Shown: piece by piece, positions 1-8,981 of the stretch
How the letters are laid out: every line of letters begins with the position of its first letter
Position numbering within the stretch: the stretch's first letter is position 1
NCBI GenBank assembly: GCA_034670265.1
Contig: JAXMNU010000003.1
Span: forward strand, 124,001 to 188,000
DNA: 64,000 nt
Direction of reading: 5' to 3'
DNA from: Halomarinibacterium sp034670265
GTDB taxonomy: Bacteria > Bacteroidota > Bacteroidia > Flavobacteriales > Flavobacteriaceae
Program-made: the position numbers and the translations under genes
Notes under the pieces: generated by a model
The model's input: only the letters and a program-made list of their open reading frames with translations
The model's database searches: none
Told to the model about the DNA's origin: nothing

Positions 1-51
1 ATAAGATTCCTATGAAACGAAAGCGGAAATCCTATTGTTTTCTTTTTAGAC

Positions 52-408
52 CTATCTTTTCGATTTCATAGTGACACTTACTTCTGCAACATCACCACCA
101 ATGGGCGGATTTACTTTAGCCACACTTACTTTTACTTCAGAAACTAAAGGAATTTCAGAAAAAATAGCATTAATTATTCGTTGACCTACATGCTCTAATA
201 GTTTTGACCGCACTGCCATTTGCTCTTTCACAATCTTATTTAAATGCACATAATCCATAGTATCACTAAGTTTATCAGTTTCGGAAGCGGTAACCAGATT
301 TGCTTTTACTGTAAGATTTACTAAATAATCACTCCCAATTTTTTCCTCTTCGGTTAAACAACCATGATTAGCAAACAACCGAATATCTTTTAAGCGTATG
401 ATGCTCAT
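52..408 (-). CDS. folB: Dihydroneopterin aldolase
   Basis: FolB converts 7,8-dihydroneopterin to 6-hydroxymethyl-7,8-dihydropterin and glycolaldehyde in cytoplasmic folate synthesis. The 118 residues match the usual length of the family. Visible signatures are the N-terminal FANHGC stretch followed by an acidic run (E20-E22) and IG, and the C-terminal AKVNPP segment carrying the expected catalytic lysine (K98). It is transcribed away from glnS, and both -7 elements lie in the 66-bp gap. The bases between the window start and its stop codon show no feature. The family call is firm. Confidence 0.93.
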   Translation of the reverse strand: MSIIRLKDIRLFANHGCLTEEEKIGSDYLVNLTVKANLVTASETDKLSDTMDYVHLNKIVKEQMAVRSKLLEHVGQRIINAIFSEIPLVSEVKVSVAKVNPPIGGDVAEVSVTMKSKR

Positions 409-422
409 TTAAAATGTTTTTA

Positions 423-430
423 CAAAGATA
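423..430 (-). promoter_or_regulatory. -7 promoter element of folB
   Basis: On the minus strand this reads TATCTTTG, an exact match to the Bacteroidota -7 consensus TAnnTTTG. It lies 15 bases upstream of the folB start. No clear -33 TTG was found at the usual distance. Confidence 0.7.
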
Positions 431-449
431 ATTTTTTAAAGGGTTTTGG

Positions 450-457
450 TATCTTTG
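450..457 (+). promoter_or_regulatory. -7 promoter element of glnS
   Basis: TATCTTTG matches TAnnTTTG and ends 17 bases before the glnS ATG. It is back to back with the folB element, so the short gap is a divergent promoter region. No -33 TTG is evident. Confidence 0.7.
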
Positions 458-474
458 CAGTCTTAAAATAAGCT

Positions 475-2151
475 ATGAGCGAAGAAAAAAGCCTCAATTT
501 TATTGAGCACATTATTGAAGAGGACTTAAAAAACGGATATTCAAAAAGTGATTTGTGCTTTCGATTTCCTCCTGAGCCTAATGGGTATCTACATATTGGA
601 CACGCCTCGTCCATTTGTTTAAATTTTGGGTTAGGTTTAAAATACAATGCTCCCGTTAACTTGCGTTTCGATGATACCAATCCTGCAAAAGAGGAGCAAG
701 AGTTTGTTGATGCTATAAAAAGAGATATTTCTTGGCTTAATTATGAATGGGCGAATGAATGCTATGCTTCGGACTATTTCCAGCAATTATATGATTGGGC
801 AGTAAAGCTTATTAAAGACGGAAAGGCCTATGTAGATTCACAAACTTCAGAAGAAATTGCTACCCAAAAAGGAACTCCAAATACCCCTGGAACGGCAAGC
901 CCTTTCAGAAACCGTTCTGTGGAAGACAATTTGGACTTATTTGAAAAAATGAAAAATGGTGAGGTTGCTGAGGGCGCTCACGTGCTTCGTGCTAAAATAG
1001 ATATGGCATCTCCTAATATGCTCATGCGCGATCCAGTGATGTATCGTGTTTTAAACAAACATCACCATAGAACAGGAACCGATTGGAAAATTTTCCCAAT
1101 GTACGATTGGACACATGGTGAGAGCGATTACATAGAGCAAGTATCACATTCCTTCTGTACGCTTGAATTCCTCCCCCATAGAGAGCTTTACGATTGGTTT
1201 TTGGACCAAGTGTACGACAACGATAAATTACGCCCTAAACAGCGTGAATTTGCTCGTAGAAACCTTAGTCATACCGTGGTGAGTAAACGGAAACTGTTAA
1301 GACTTGTGCAAGACGGAGTCGTTACAGGTTGGGACGACCCAAGAATGCCTACCATTGCTGGATTACGAAGAAGAGGATACACACCAGAATCTATTAGGAA
1401 CTTTGCAGATAGTATTGGTGTTGGAAAACGAGAAAATTTAATTGATGTTTCGCATCTTGAATTTAATGTACGAGAGGATTTAAATAAAAAAGCAGCAAGG
1501 GTAATGGTCGTTTTAGATCCAGTAAAACTCGTCATTACAAATTATCCTGAAGGGGAAACCGAATGGTTAGAAACCGAAAACAATCCCGAAGATGAAAGCG
1601 CTGGAACTCGTCAAATCCCTTTTTCAAAAGAACTTTATATTGAAAGGGATGATTTCTTAGAAGAAGCGAATAGAAAGTTTTTCAGACTTACTTTAGGTAA
1701 AGAAGTGCGTTTAAAAAGCGCTTATATTATAAAAGGGGAAAGTGTAGTAAAAGACGCCGAAGGAAATATTACTGAAATTCGTTGTACCTACGACCCCGAT
1801 TCTAAAAGTGGAAGCGGCTCTGAAGCATCCCTTCGGAAAGTTAAAGGAACACTCCATTGGGTCTCTATAAAAGATGCATTGCCTGTTGAGGTAAGAATGT
1901 ATGATAGGTTGTTTACCGAAGCTTCTCCAGACACACATAAAGACAAAGATTTTATGGAGTTTGTGAATCCAAATTCTTTGGAAACGATTACTGGATATGC
2001 AGAACCTAGTTTAAAAGACGCAAATGAAAGTGAACATTTTCAGTTTCAGCGATTGGGATATTTTGTGGTAGATAGAGAGAGCACTTCAGAAAAGAAAGTT
2101 TTTAATAGAACGGTGCCATTGCGAGATTCTTGGGCAAAACTTATAGATTAA
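475..2151 (+). CDS. glnS: Glutaminyl-tRNA synthetase
   Basis: GlnS charges tRNA-Gln with glutamine in the cytoplasm. It is a class I synthetase: the HIGH motif is at residues 40-43 in the context PEPNGYLHIGHA, and the KMSKS-equivalent VVSKR is at 268-272. The C-terminal third forms the two beta-barrel anticodon-binding domains (a DPxKLVI stretch follows the catalytic core). At 558 residues it is full length. It starts just downstream of a consensus -7 element and ends directly against the convergent gene at 2153. The alternative, a GluRS, is unlikely because gltX is present separately at 6340. Confidence 0.96.
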   Translation: MSEEKSLNFIEHIIEEDLKNGYSKSDLCFRFPPEPNGYLHIGHASSICLNFGLGLKYNAPVNLRFDDTNPAKEEQEFVDAIKRDISWLNYEWANECYASDYFQQLYDWAVKLIKDGKAYVDSQTSEEIATQKGTPNTPGTASPFRNRSVEDNLDLFEKMKNGEVAEGAHVLRAKIDMASPNMLMRDPVMYRVLNKHHHRTGTDWKIFPMYDWTHGESDYIEQVSHSFCTLEFLPHRELYDWFLDQVYDNDKLRPKQREFARRNLSHTVVSKRKLLRLVQDGVVTGWDDPRMPTIAGLRRRGYTPESIRNFADSIGVGKRENLIDVSHLEFNVREDLNKKAARVMVVLDPVKLVITNYPEGETEWLETENNPEDESAGTRQIPFSKELYIERDDFLEEANRKFFRLTLGKEVRLKSAYIIKGESVVKDAEGNITEIRCTYDPDSKSGSGSEASLRKVKGTLHWVSIKDALPVEVRMYDRLFTEASPDTHKDKDFMEFVNPNSLETITGYAEPSLKDANESEHFQFQRLGYFVVDRESTSEKKVFNRTVPLRDSWAKLID

Positions 2152-2152
2152 G

Positions 2153-2911
2153 TTATCTATTTCCTTTAAAAGAGCGAAATTTTGAGAGTACAACCTTAAC
2201 TGTTGTGTCTTTCAATATTTTTCTTGTTTGTGAGTAATTATTAAAGGTTAAACCGTCAATTTTCCATAAATATTTCTGTCTTTCAGGAAAGTATTTTGAC
2301 ACAATTTCATAGTCTAAATAATTTGAAGACACCCCCATTTTTGGATTATTTGAAAGATCAAGCTTTATCGATTCAATCGTTTTATCGATTTCAAAAGAAG
2401 ATTTTTTACTTAATCCAAATGGTAAATAATAACTAGTTTGAAAGCCTTGCTCAATAAATATCTGTAATGCTTCAGGGTGTTGAGATTCAATTAATATTTT
2501 TTCAACCGGATAGTGTTTTTCTTTTAGCAAAAAAGAGAGCCTATCAAGAATTTCTAAAGCATTTTTAGTAGTTAAGTTTTTAATATCGAGCCATAAAAAA
2601 GGTTTCGAATCATTAGGAATAGCTCCTAAATAATTTTCAAAAGTTAATCCAATAGAAGGGGCGGGCGGATGACCAACGTCCAATGTTTTAGATTTGGGAA
2701 AATACACCAAATCCAATTCCATTCCTTCAAAGTATTCAATAGCTGCAAGGAGCTTTTCGGTACTGTTCACCCTGTGCGCCCAAACCTTTGAGTATTGACC
2801 TAAAAATTCAACTCGTCTAGGTGAAAATTTATACACAAACCTAACAGCAAATAGAGCTACCAGTACTAAAAGAATGTATTTAAATCGCTTAATTTTCATC
2901 AAAATTTTCAC
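2153..2911 (-). CDS. Membrane-anchored GDPD/FAM151-like protein
   Basis: The 252-residue protein has one N-terminal hydrophobic segment (about residues 10-27) and probably faces the periplasm. Its body carries glycerophosphodiester-phosphodiesterase-like landmarks: AHRVNS near residue 45 (HR motif), ELDLVYF (metal-binding E-x-D) and DVGHPP (second histidine). The spacing is shorter than in classical GDPDs and resembles FAM151-like relatives of that TIM-barrel fold. The substrate is unknown. It overlaps the 3' end of the EptA-type gene by 23 bases, so the two are probably co-transcribed and could act on lipid head groups. A start at 2899 is also possible. Confidence 0.6.
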   Translation of the reverse strand: MKILMKIKRFKYILLVLVALFAVRFVYKFSPRRVEFLGQYSKVWAHRVNSTEKLLAAIEYFEGMELDLVYFPKSKTLDVGHPPAPSIGLTFENYLGAIPNDSKPFLWLDIKNLTTKNALEILDRLSFLLKEKHYPVEKILIESQHPEALQIFIEQGFQTSYYLPFGLSKKSSFEIDKTIESIKLDLSNNPKMGVSSNYLDYEIVSKYFPERQKYLWKIDGLTFNNYSQTRKILKDTTVKVVLSKFRSFKGNR

Positions 2912-4511
2912 CTTCTTTTATGAGTCTTGGTCTTTCAATAAATTGATTGCTAAATATACTCCTAGTGCTATCCATTTTAGAAAATTTTATTTCGCTCATT
3001 TCGGTAAAAGTGTGAACAAAATCTTCAAGATTATAAAGCCTCTGTTTTATTTGTTGCTTTTTTGAGAACAACGAGGAATTTTCTTTATACTTTTTAGAAA
3101 ACCAAACCAGAAAAGGCACTTCATACATGGGCTTAGTGCCTAAGTATTCGTTATGCCCTGCAATGTTTGCTTCGTCAAAAACATCATCTCCATGATCTGA
3201 AAAGTAGGCAACATAGCTTTTGGTATTAAGTGACTTTACTTTTTCAATAACCTCTCTAATAATATAATCATTATAGCGTGTAGCGTTGTCGTATGTATTT
3301 ATATATTCATTTACTTTTTTGTTTTTATCTGGTTTAGCAATATTGTTGAAGGTGTTGAACTCTTTAGGGTATCTCTTGTAATACGACACATGAGTTCCTA
3401 TAAGATGTAAAAAAATGAGTTTCTTTTTTTTCTTTTCCTGAAGCACTTGATCTAAAGCAGGTAATAATGCTTCGTCGTGAATGGTATATTTATAACCTTC
3501 TGTTGCGATAAAATATTTGTTGTTTGCAGCATTGGCAATAATCGTTGAAAGACTTTCGTGAATTCCCACAGGTTGTTGATTAGAGATCCAATAGGTTTCA
3601 AATCCAGCGGCATTTGCTAACTGCACCACGGAAGCATTTTTATTGGGTTTAGGATTCTCAAAATTGGCAAATGTGAGTATTTTTTCGAGTGCTAAAATAG
3701 TATGCACATTGGGTGTAATTACATTGTCGAAAACAATTAAATCTTCAGCTATTTCTTGAAGCTTAGGGTTGGTTTCTCTTTCATAACCGTAAAGCTGCAT
3801 ATGCCAAGTAGAAGTAGATTCTCCTATAATTACAACATAAACTTCTTCTTCGTTTGAGCTTGTTGCATTTGCAACAACATCATTTTGTTTTTTTGCCAGT
3901 TGTGAAGATAGTATTTTTTTTGTTTCTAAATATTCCTGATAACTGCTATAACTGTTTAGCAGGATGTTTTCATTTTTAAACTTCCATTGAATTATAAACC
4001 CACTAACAAAAATAACGCCTAGCAGCATTAACACTTTTAGTAGTGCCTTTTTTGCTGAGTGCTCTAAAATAAATTGCTTTATCTTTTTTCTATTAAATAT
4101 AAGAGTCCAGATAAGAGGTGAAAAGAATAGAAGGAATAAAAAAATGATGGGAATGTTTAAGTAATTTTCTAGAAATTCTGATGTTTCGCTGGCATTAGTT
4201 TCAAAAATTACAAAGAGTGCTGAAGCACTAATCTTCAAACCATATAGTTGAAAGAAACTTAATTTAACAAAACCTAAGACCGACAGAAGCAGCGATGAAC
4301 AAACAAAAATCAAAAATTTCAACATCTTTGGAGCAAAGGCATAAACCCCAATTAGCAAAACAGTAAGACAGACAAAAGCAACGACTTCCTTTAAAAACTC
4401 AAGAAAAAAAGGGATTAGAAAAAATCCTATAAAACATAAAACTAGAAAGGGGTGAAAAAACAACCAAAGAAGATAAAGTGAAAGTCCTAAACTAGAAATC
4501 TCACGTTTCAT
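2889..4511 (-). CDS. Phosphoethanolamine transferase (sulfatase superfamily, EptA/CptA type)
   Basis: This inner-membrane enzyme is expected to move phosphoethanolamine from phosphatidylethanolamine to lipid A or another surface glycan. The N-terminal ~165 residues hold about five membrane helices. The periplasmic sulfatase-like domain shows GESTSTWHMQLYGYER with the nucleophilic threonine, HLIGTH, FSDHGDD and GHNEYLG metal-binding motifs. The reading frame can begin at a GTG at 4535, but the ATG at 4511 is the more natural start (540 aa). It overlaps the GDPD-like gene downstream. Acceptor specificity cannot be read from sequence. Confidence 0.85.
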   Translation of the reverse strand: MKREISSLGLSLYLLWLFFHPFLVLCFIGFFLIPFFLEFLKEVVAFVCLTVLLIGVYAFAPKMLKFLIFVCSSLLLSVLGFVKLSFFQLYGLKISASALFVIFETNASETSEFLENYLNIPIIFLFLLFFSPLIWTLIFNRKKIKQFILEHSAKKALLKVLMLLGVIFVSGFIIQWKFKNENILLNSYSSYQEYLETKKILSSQLAKKQNDVVANATSSNEEEVYVVIIGESTSTWHMQLYGYERETNPKLQEIAEDLIVFDNVITPNVHTILALEKILTFANFENPKPNKNASVVQLANAAGFETYWISNQQPVGIHESLSTIIANAANNKYFIATEGYKYTIHDEALLPALDQVLQEKKKKKLIFLHLIGTHVSYYKRYPKEFNTFNNIAKPDKNKKVNEYINTYDNATRYNDYIIREVIEKVKSLNTKSYVAYFSDHGDDVFDEANIAGHNEYLGTKPMYEVPFLVWFSKKYKENSSLFSKKQQIKQRLYNLEDFVHTFTEMSEIKFSKMDSTRSIFSNQFIERPRLIKEGENFDEN

Positions 4512-4572
4512 TTTTTTAAGGATTCTTTGAACCACAGCTAAACTTTATGATAAACACGAAGATAGTTGAATT

Positions 4573-4599
4573 AAAAAACCCCTCAAAAATAGAGGGGTT
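4573..4599 (-). terminator. Rho-independent terminator of the SPFH gene
   Basis: On the minus strand an AACCCCTC/GAGGGGTT stem with a 7-base loop is followed by a run of six T. It lies 4 bases beyond the SPFH stop codon and separates that gene from the EptA-type gene. Confidence 0.85.
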
Positions 4600-4603
4600 A
4601 ATA

Positions 4604-5581
4604 TTAATAGTTAATGTCATTATTTTTTGGAGGAGGCGTCCTTTTTTTCTTTGAATTACCGATTCCAGTAGCTTGATTTTGCTTTTTCATTTCTTCTCCA
4701 ATTTGGTTGCTAGCTACAAAGGAGGCAATCATATTATTAAGCATATCACTTCCTGCTTGAGGAGAATTTGGCAATAAAATTAGATTTGTATTGGTTTCCT
4801 CACCAATGGATTGTAAAGTATCATAGTGTTGGGTTACAACAATTAATGCCGAAGCTTCTTGGGAGTTAATCCCAACATTGTTTAACACTTCAACAGACTC
4901 CTCTAGACCACGAGCAATCTCTCTACGCTGATCTGCGATACCTTGTCCTTGTAATCTTTTACTTTCGGCTTCCGCACGGGCTTTGGCTACAATTTTAATT
5001 CGTTCGGCTTCCGCTTCATACTCTGCAGCAACTTTTTCACGTTCTGCCGCGTTAATACGGTTCATAGCTTCTTTTACCTGCATATCTGGATCGATATCGG
5101 TAACAAGAGTTTTTATAATATCGTATCCATAGTCCGACATGGCTTCATTTAATTCTGCTTTTACGGCTATTGCTATATCGTCTTTACGCTCAAATACATC
5201 ATCGAGTTTCATCTTAGGAACTTCGGCACGCACCACATCAAAAACATAAGAAGTTATTTGATCATGAGGACTTTCAAGTTTATAAAAAGCATCATACACT
5301 TTTTCTTTTATCACTTGAAACTGTACCGAAATTTTAAGTTTTACAAAAACATCGTCTTTTGTTTTTGTTTCGACCAAAACATCCAACTGTTGGATTTTCA
5401 AATTAATACGCCCTACTATACGATCTATTAATGGAATTTTTAGTTGTAAACCCGAACTTCGTATACTTTGAAACTTACCAAAGCGTTCTATTATGGCTGC
5501 CGTTTGTTGTTTTACTGTGAAGATAAACATCAGTAAAATAAAGAATGTAAAAATTATAATTGGAATTGCTAAAATGCCCAT
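4604..5581 (-). CDS. SPFH/Band 7 (stomatin-like) membrane protein
   Basis: The 325-residue protein has one N-terminal membrane helix (about 3-22) and an SPFH domain (about 24-200) beginning VKQQTAAIIERFGKF. A long charged helical stretch rich in Ala, Glu and Lys follows (about 170-235, AEREKVAAEYEAEAERI type), then a low-complexity polar tail ending in PPPKNN. Such proteins form ring oligomers in membrane microdomains and often scaffold proteases such as FtsH or accompany NfeD. No NfeD partner gene is adjacent here. It is closest to the stomatin/QmcA/HflC group and stands alone with its own promoter and terminator. Confidence 0.85.
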   Translation of the reverse strand: MGILAIPIIIFTFFILLMFIFTVKQQTAAIIERFGKFQSIRSSGLQLKIPLIDRIVGRINLKIQQLDVLVETKTKDDVFVKLKISVQFQVIKEKVYDAFYKLESPHDQITSYVFDVVRAEVPKMKLDDVFERKDDIAIAVKAELNEAMSDYGYDIIKTLVTDIDPDMQVKEAMNRINAAEREKVAAEYEAEAERIKIVAKARAEAESKRLQGQGIADQRREIARGLEESVEVLNNVGINSQEASALIVVTQHYDTLQSIGEETNTNLILLPNSPQAGSDMLNNMIASFVASNQIGEEMKKQNQATGIGNSKKKRTPPPKNNDINY

Positions 5582-5606
5582 AGTTTTGTTTTTATTGAAT
5601 AACTGC

Positions 5607-5635
5607 TTGAAGATACAAAATTAAAGCTACTTTTG
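5607..5635 (+). promoter_or_regulatory. Promoter (-33/-7) of the beta-barrel gene
   Basis: TTG at 5607-5609, an 18-base spacer, then TACTTTTG at 5628-5635. This fits the Bacteroidota promoter. The element overlaps the TTG that opens the longer reading frame at 5633, so translation should begin at the ATG at 5657 instead. Confidence 0.7.
5616..5623 (-). promoter_or_regulatory. -7 promoter element of the SPFH gene
   Basis: On the minus strand it reads TAATTTTG, matching TAnnTTTG, 34 bases upstream of the ATG at 5581. It nearly abuts the divergent element at 5628-5635. Confidence 0.55.
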
Positions 5636-5656
5636 CGCCTTAAAAATTGCTATTTG

Positions 5657-6343
5657 ATGAGTCTAAAAAATCTCTTTTTTGTTACTATTTCCCTTTTCTT
5701 TTTTTCCGAAATCACCGCACAACAAAACTATGACGAATATAACCAACTAGGAATTTTTGGTGGTTTTAATATATTCGATATAAACACTTCAAATTTCAAC
5801 ACCAACGCAGGAAATGGATTTTCTGCTGGCTTTGTAACTCGAGGAGATGTGTATAATAATTTTGATTTGGAATATGGAGTAAGTTTTCATCAAAATAAAT
5901 TGGGAATCTTTGGAAGAGACTTTGCCAATCCGTTAAATAATTTTGATGAGCAATATATCGATTACGAATTACAAAGCGTACAAGTAAAGTTGTTAGCAGG
6001 GTATAACATTATTATGCATCATTTGAGCATTGATGCGGGCCCTATTTTAAACGTAAACGGCAAACTAAAATTAAAGGATGAGTCTTTTAAAAACTATGTT
6101 TTAGACGGATACGATACTTTAAAAGCCTCTGAAATTGATAACGTGTCTAGAGTACATTTTCATTTGGCTGCGGGGATTACTGCAGGACTTAAAAACTTTC
6201 GCGTAAACGCCCAATATCAATACGGTGTGAGCAATTTGTTTGCTAGGTTTGATGATCAACAAGCCTTAGCCACAAGTAAGCCAGAAGGAGGTTTTAAAGG
6301 AAATACATCCACCATCATCATTGGTGCGTATTTATATTTTTAA
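5657..6343 (+). CDS. Outer-membrane beta-barrel protein (PorT-like)
   Basis: The 228-residue product has a signal peptide ending in TAQ (about residues 1-21). The rest has alternating beta-strand character: QLGIFGGFNIF, the LEYGVSFHQNKL strand, VQVKLLAGYNI and a C-terminal strand ending in YLYF, as expected of an outer-membrane barrel. It fits the broad Bacteroidota PorT/OMP_b-brl family. Whether it is the true PorT of type IX secretion cannot be decided, because no other secretion genes are near. Its stop overlaps the convergent gltX stop by 4 bases. Confidence 0.7.
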   Translation: MSLKNLFFVTISLFFFSEITAQQNYDEYNQLGIFGGFNIFDINTSNFNTNAGNGFSAGFVTRGDVYNNFDLEYGVSFHQNKLGIFGRDFANPLNNFDEQYIDYELQSVQVKLLAGYNIIMHHLSIDAGPILNVNGKLKLKDESFKNYVLDGYDTLKASEIDNVSRVHFHLAAGITAGLKNFRVNAQYQYGVSNLFARFDDQQALATSKPEGGFKGNTSTIIIGAYLYF

Positions 6344-7848
6344 CTCATTGTCTGAATTGCCTTTTCAATTCTATCAATAGCCTCTTTTTTACCGAGAATT
6401 GATATAATATCAAACACATCTGGCCCTTTCATTTCCCCTACTAAAGAAAGGCGTAGGGGCATCATTACTTTCCCAAAACCAATACCTGTTGATGTAATCC
6501 AGCCTTTAATTTTTTCTGAAAGGGTAGCTGCTGAAAAATCATCTATTTCATTTAATATGTCAACTACTTTTTGAAGTAATTGTGGTGTATCTTCCTTAAA
6601 GGATTTCTGTGCTGCTTTCTCGTCATACAATTTTGGTGCTTCAAAAAAGAAGCTGCTTTGTTCCCATACATCTGAAACAAAAGTCGCCCGTTCCTTTACC
6701 AGCGAAACAATTTTTGAAACATCATTTGTTGGAAAAATATTTTTAGTGCCAAGAAGATCCTTAAATTTTGACACGAGTATGTTTTCATCCAATTCTTGCA
6801 AGTAATGATGCTGAAACCACTTAGCTTTTTCTGGGTCGAATTTAGCACCAGCTTTGTTGACTCTTTCTAAATCAAATGCTTCGGTAAGTTCTTTTAGACT
6901 AAAAATTTCTTGTTCAGTGCCCGGATTCCAACCTAATAAGGCTAACATATTTACAACGGCTTCTGGAAGGTATCCTTCTTCACGATACCCTTTATATACA
7001 TCTGTTTCGCTTCGCCATTCTAATGGAAACACAGGAAAACCACCCGCATCGCCATCGCGCTTGCTTAGCTTTCCTTTGCCAACGGGTTTCATAATTAGCG
7101 GAAGGTGTGCAAATTTTGGCGCATCCCAACCAAAAGCTTCATAAAGTAATTGGTGTAATGCCAAAGAGGGCAACCATTCTTCACCGCGGATAACGTGCGT
7201 AATTTTCATTAAATGGTCATCCACAATATTGGCTAAATGATAGGTGGGCATCCCATCACTTTTAAACAATACTTTATCGTCTAGAATATTGGTGTCAATT
7301 TGCATTTCTCCACGAATGATGTCATTTAAATGAAGTGTTTTGCCTTCGGGAGATTTAAATCGAATTACATATTCCTCTCCATTAGCAAGTTTTTTTTCAA
7401 CTGCTTCAGGAGATAGCGAAAGTGAGTTTTTAAGTTTTAAACGATTGTGCCAATTATAGATAAAAGTTTTGCCTTTTGTTTCGTGGTCTTTTCTATGCGC
7501 ATCCAGCTCTTCGGAAGTATCAAAAGCGTAATACGCCTTTCCGTTAGAAATGAGCTTATCTGCATATTCTTTATACAAATGTTGTCTTTCACTTTGTTTA
7601 TAAGGGCCGCAATTGCCTTCTTTGTTGGGCCCTTCGTTATAAGGAATGTTTAGCCAATTCAATGCCTCAACAATATAGTCTTCGGCCCCTTCGACATATC
7701 GGGTTTGATCGGTATCTTCTATACGAAGTAGAAAATCGCCCCCGTGTTTTTTGGCAAATAAATAATTGAAGAGAGCCGTACGTACTCCACCAATGTGTAA
7801 AGGCCCAGTCGGGCTAGGAGCAAAACGAACTCGAACTTTTTGAGACAT
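6340..7848 (-). CDS. gltX: Glutamyl-tRNA synthetase
   Basis: GltX charges tRNA-Glu in the cytoplasm. Class I signatures are FAPSPTGPLHIGG (residues 9-21) and KLSKRDG near 258-264, followed by the helical anticodon-binding region. The start is set at 7848 (502 aa): the longer frame to 7878 would run through the -7 promoter element and adds an unconserved MYLCLFKEKA. GlnS is also encoded in the window, so this GltX is probably discriminating for tRNA-Glu. It lies downstream of alkB on the same strand but has its own promoter. Confidence 0.96.
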   Translation of the reverse strand: MSQKVRVRFAPSPTGPLHIGGVRTALFNYLFAKKHGGDFLLRIEDTDQTRYVEGAEDYIVEALNWLNIPYNEGPNKEGNCGPYKQSERQHLYKEYADKLISNGKAYYAFDTSEELDAHRKDHETKGKTFIYNWHNRLKLKNSLSLSPEAVEKKLANGEEYVIRFKSPEGKTLHLNDIIRGEMQIDTNILDDKVLFKSDGMPTYHLANIVDDHLMKITHVIRGEEWLPSLALHQLLYEAFGWDAPKFAHLPLIMKPVGKGKLSKRDGDAGGFPVFPLEWRSETDVYKGYREEGYLPEAVVNMLALLGWNPGTEQEIFSLKELTEAFDLERVNKAGAKFDPEKAKWFQHHYLQELDENILVSKFKDLLGTKNIFPTNDVSKIVSLVKERATFVSDVWEQSSFFFEAPKLYDEKAAQKSFKEDTPQLLQKVVDILNEIDDFSAATLSEKIKGWITSTGIGFGKVMMPLRLSLVGEMKGPDVFDIISILGKKEAIDRIEKAIQTMS

Positions 7849-7867
7849 AGCTTTTTCTTTGAAAAGA

Positions 7868-7875
7868 CAAAGATA
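7868..7875 (-). promoter_or_regulatory. -7 promoter element of gltX
   Basis: On the minus strand it reads TATCTTTG, 20 bases upstream of the chosen gltX ATG, in the 32-base gap after alkB. It decides the gltX start. Confidence 0.7.
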
Positions 7876-7880
7876 CAATT

Positions 7881-8921
7881 CTACGATTTCATTTCCACAG
7901 GAATCCTTTTATTCATAATGGAGAACCAAAGTGGAGGAATCAGGCTCAAAACCATGGACGTTGGATATCCATAAGGCATTTGCGGGCTAATTTCATGATA
8001 CTCCAATAGCTGGTATTTTTTATGAGCCCGATGGTGATGGTCACTATGACGCGTTAACTCATACAGCATCATTCTACCAAGCACGTGATTACTGTTCCAA
8101 GAATGGATTTCGTTGACTCGTTCGTAACGACCAGATTCTATTTTGTTTCGGCGTAAGCCATAATGCTCAATATAGTTAATGGATTCTAATAACAGAATAC
8201 TAGAAAGTGCTATAAAAAGCGCGATAACAATTGCGGTACTTCCTAAAAAAGAATACACAATTGACACATACGCTAGCTGAAATACAGTATACCAAAACAT
8301 ATCATTTTTAACACTAAAAAATGATTTCCTTTCTCTTTTTAAAAGAGCATTCTGAATTTTCCAAGCACTTATATATTGCCCAAAAATTGAAGTGACCCAA
8401 AAACAATATACACTCTGGTTATAGTTCGCACTCGCAGGGTCTTCCCTAGTGGCTGCGTGAAGATGATGGCCAAAATTATGTTCGATGTAAAAGTGCATAT
8501 ATAGCGAAGGAATCAACAATATTTTTCCTAAAGTCCGTTCCCAAAAAGTTTTTCTGTGACCTAATTCGTGTGCGACGTTAATTCCGTTGGAGCCTAAAGC
8601 AATACCTACAGAAAATGTTAATCCAACAAGTTCGAAAGTGGAATAGTTATGCCAGGTCGTACTCCATAAAAGCCAGCTTACCAAACCATAAACAATGGGT
8701 AAATTGAGATATAATAAAATATCAAAAAGCAAGTTATGGCTTTTCCTTTCAGCTTCTTCTTTAGACAGGTTTTGATCATTTTCTGGCATCATTGTCTCAA
8801 TAATAGGAATGATTACAAAGGCAAAAACAGGTGTAAAAAAAGACCAAACACCTTTAAAATATAATCCTATTATTGCTGCTATCGGGATAGCATAGGCAAT
8901 CAAATATTTTAAATCTTTCAT
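7881..8921 (-). CDS. alkB: Alkane 1-monooxygenase
   Basis: AlkB is an integral-membrane non-heme di-iron hydroxylase that oxidises medium-chain n-alkanes to 1-alkanols with electrons from rubredoxin. The eight-histidine signature is intact: HELGH near residue 115, HNFGHH near 147, the AlkB-specific NYIEHYGLRR, and HSDHHHR near 291. About six membrane helices surround these boxes. At 346 residues it is somewhat shorter than proteobacterial AlkB, as is usual for Bacteroidota forms. No rubredoxin or rubredoxin reductase gene lies alongside, so the substrate could be another aliphatic chain. It lies upstream of gltX on the same strand. Confidence 0.88.
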   Translation of the reverse strand: MKDLKYLIAYAIPIAAIIGLYFKGVWSFFTPVFAFVIIPIIETMMPENDQNLSKEEAERKSHNLLFDILLYLNLPIVYGLVSWLLWSTTWHNYSTFELVGLTFSVGIALGSNGINVAHELGHRKTFWERTLGKILLIPSLYMHFYIEHNFGHHLHAATREDPASANYNQSVYCFWVTSIFGQYISAWKIQNALLKRERKSFFSVKNDMFWYTVFQLAYVSIVYSFLGSTAIVIALFIALSSILLLESINYIEHYGLRRNKIESGRYERVNEIHSWNSNHVLGRMMLYELTRHSDHHHRAHKKYQLLEYHEISPQMPYGYPTSMVLSLIPPLWFSIMNKRIPVEMKS

Positions 8922-8981
8922 AAAAATCTGCTTTGGAGTAATTTTTGTGGTATTTTAGTCTCGAAAGCCTAAAAATAGCCT

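Noticed and set aside
1..51. Possible feature at the left edge
   Set aside because: Only 51 bases; no open frame, hairpin or promoter seen.
420..680. Minus-strand open frame over the start of glnS
   Set aside because: It overlaps the divergent promoters and the highly conserved glnS start; no conserved motif.
979..984. CACGTG core inside glnS
   Set aside because: The flanks (GCT and CTT) do not complete the parS palindrome.
8082..8087. CACGTG core inside alkB
   Set aside because: Flanked by AAG and ATT, without the TGTT/AACA arms of parS.
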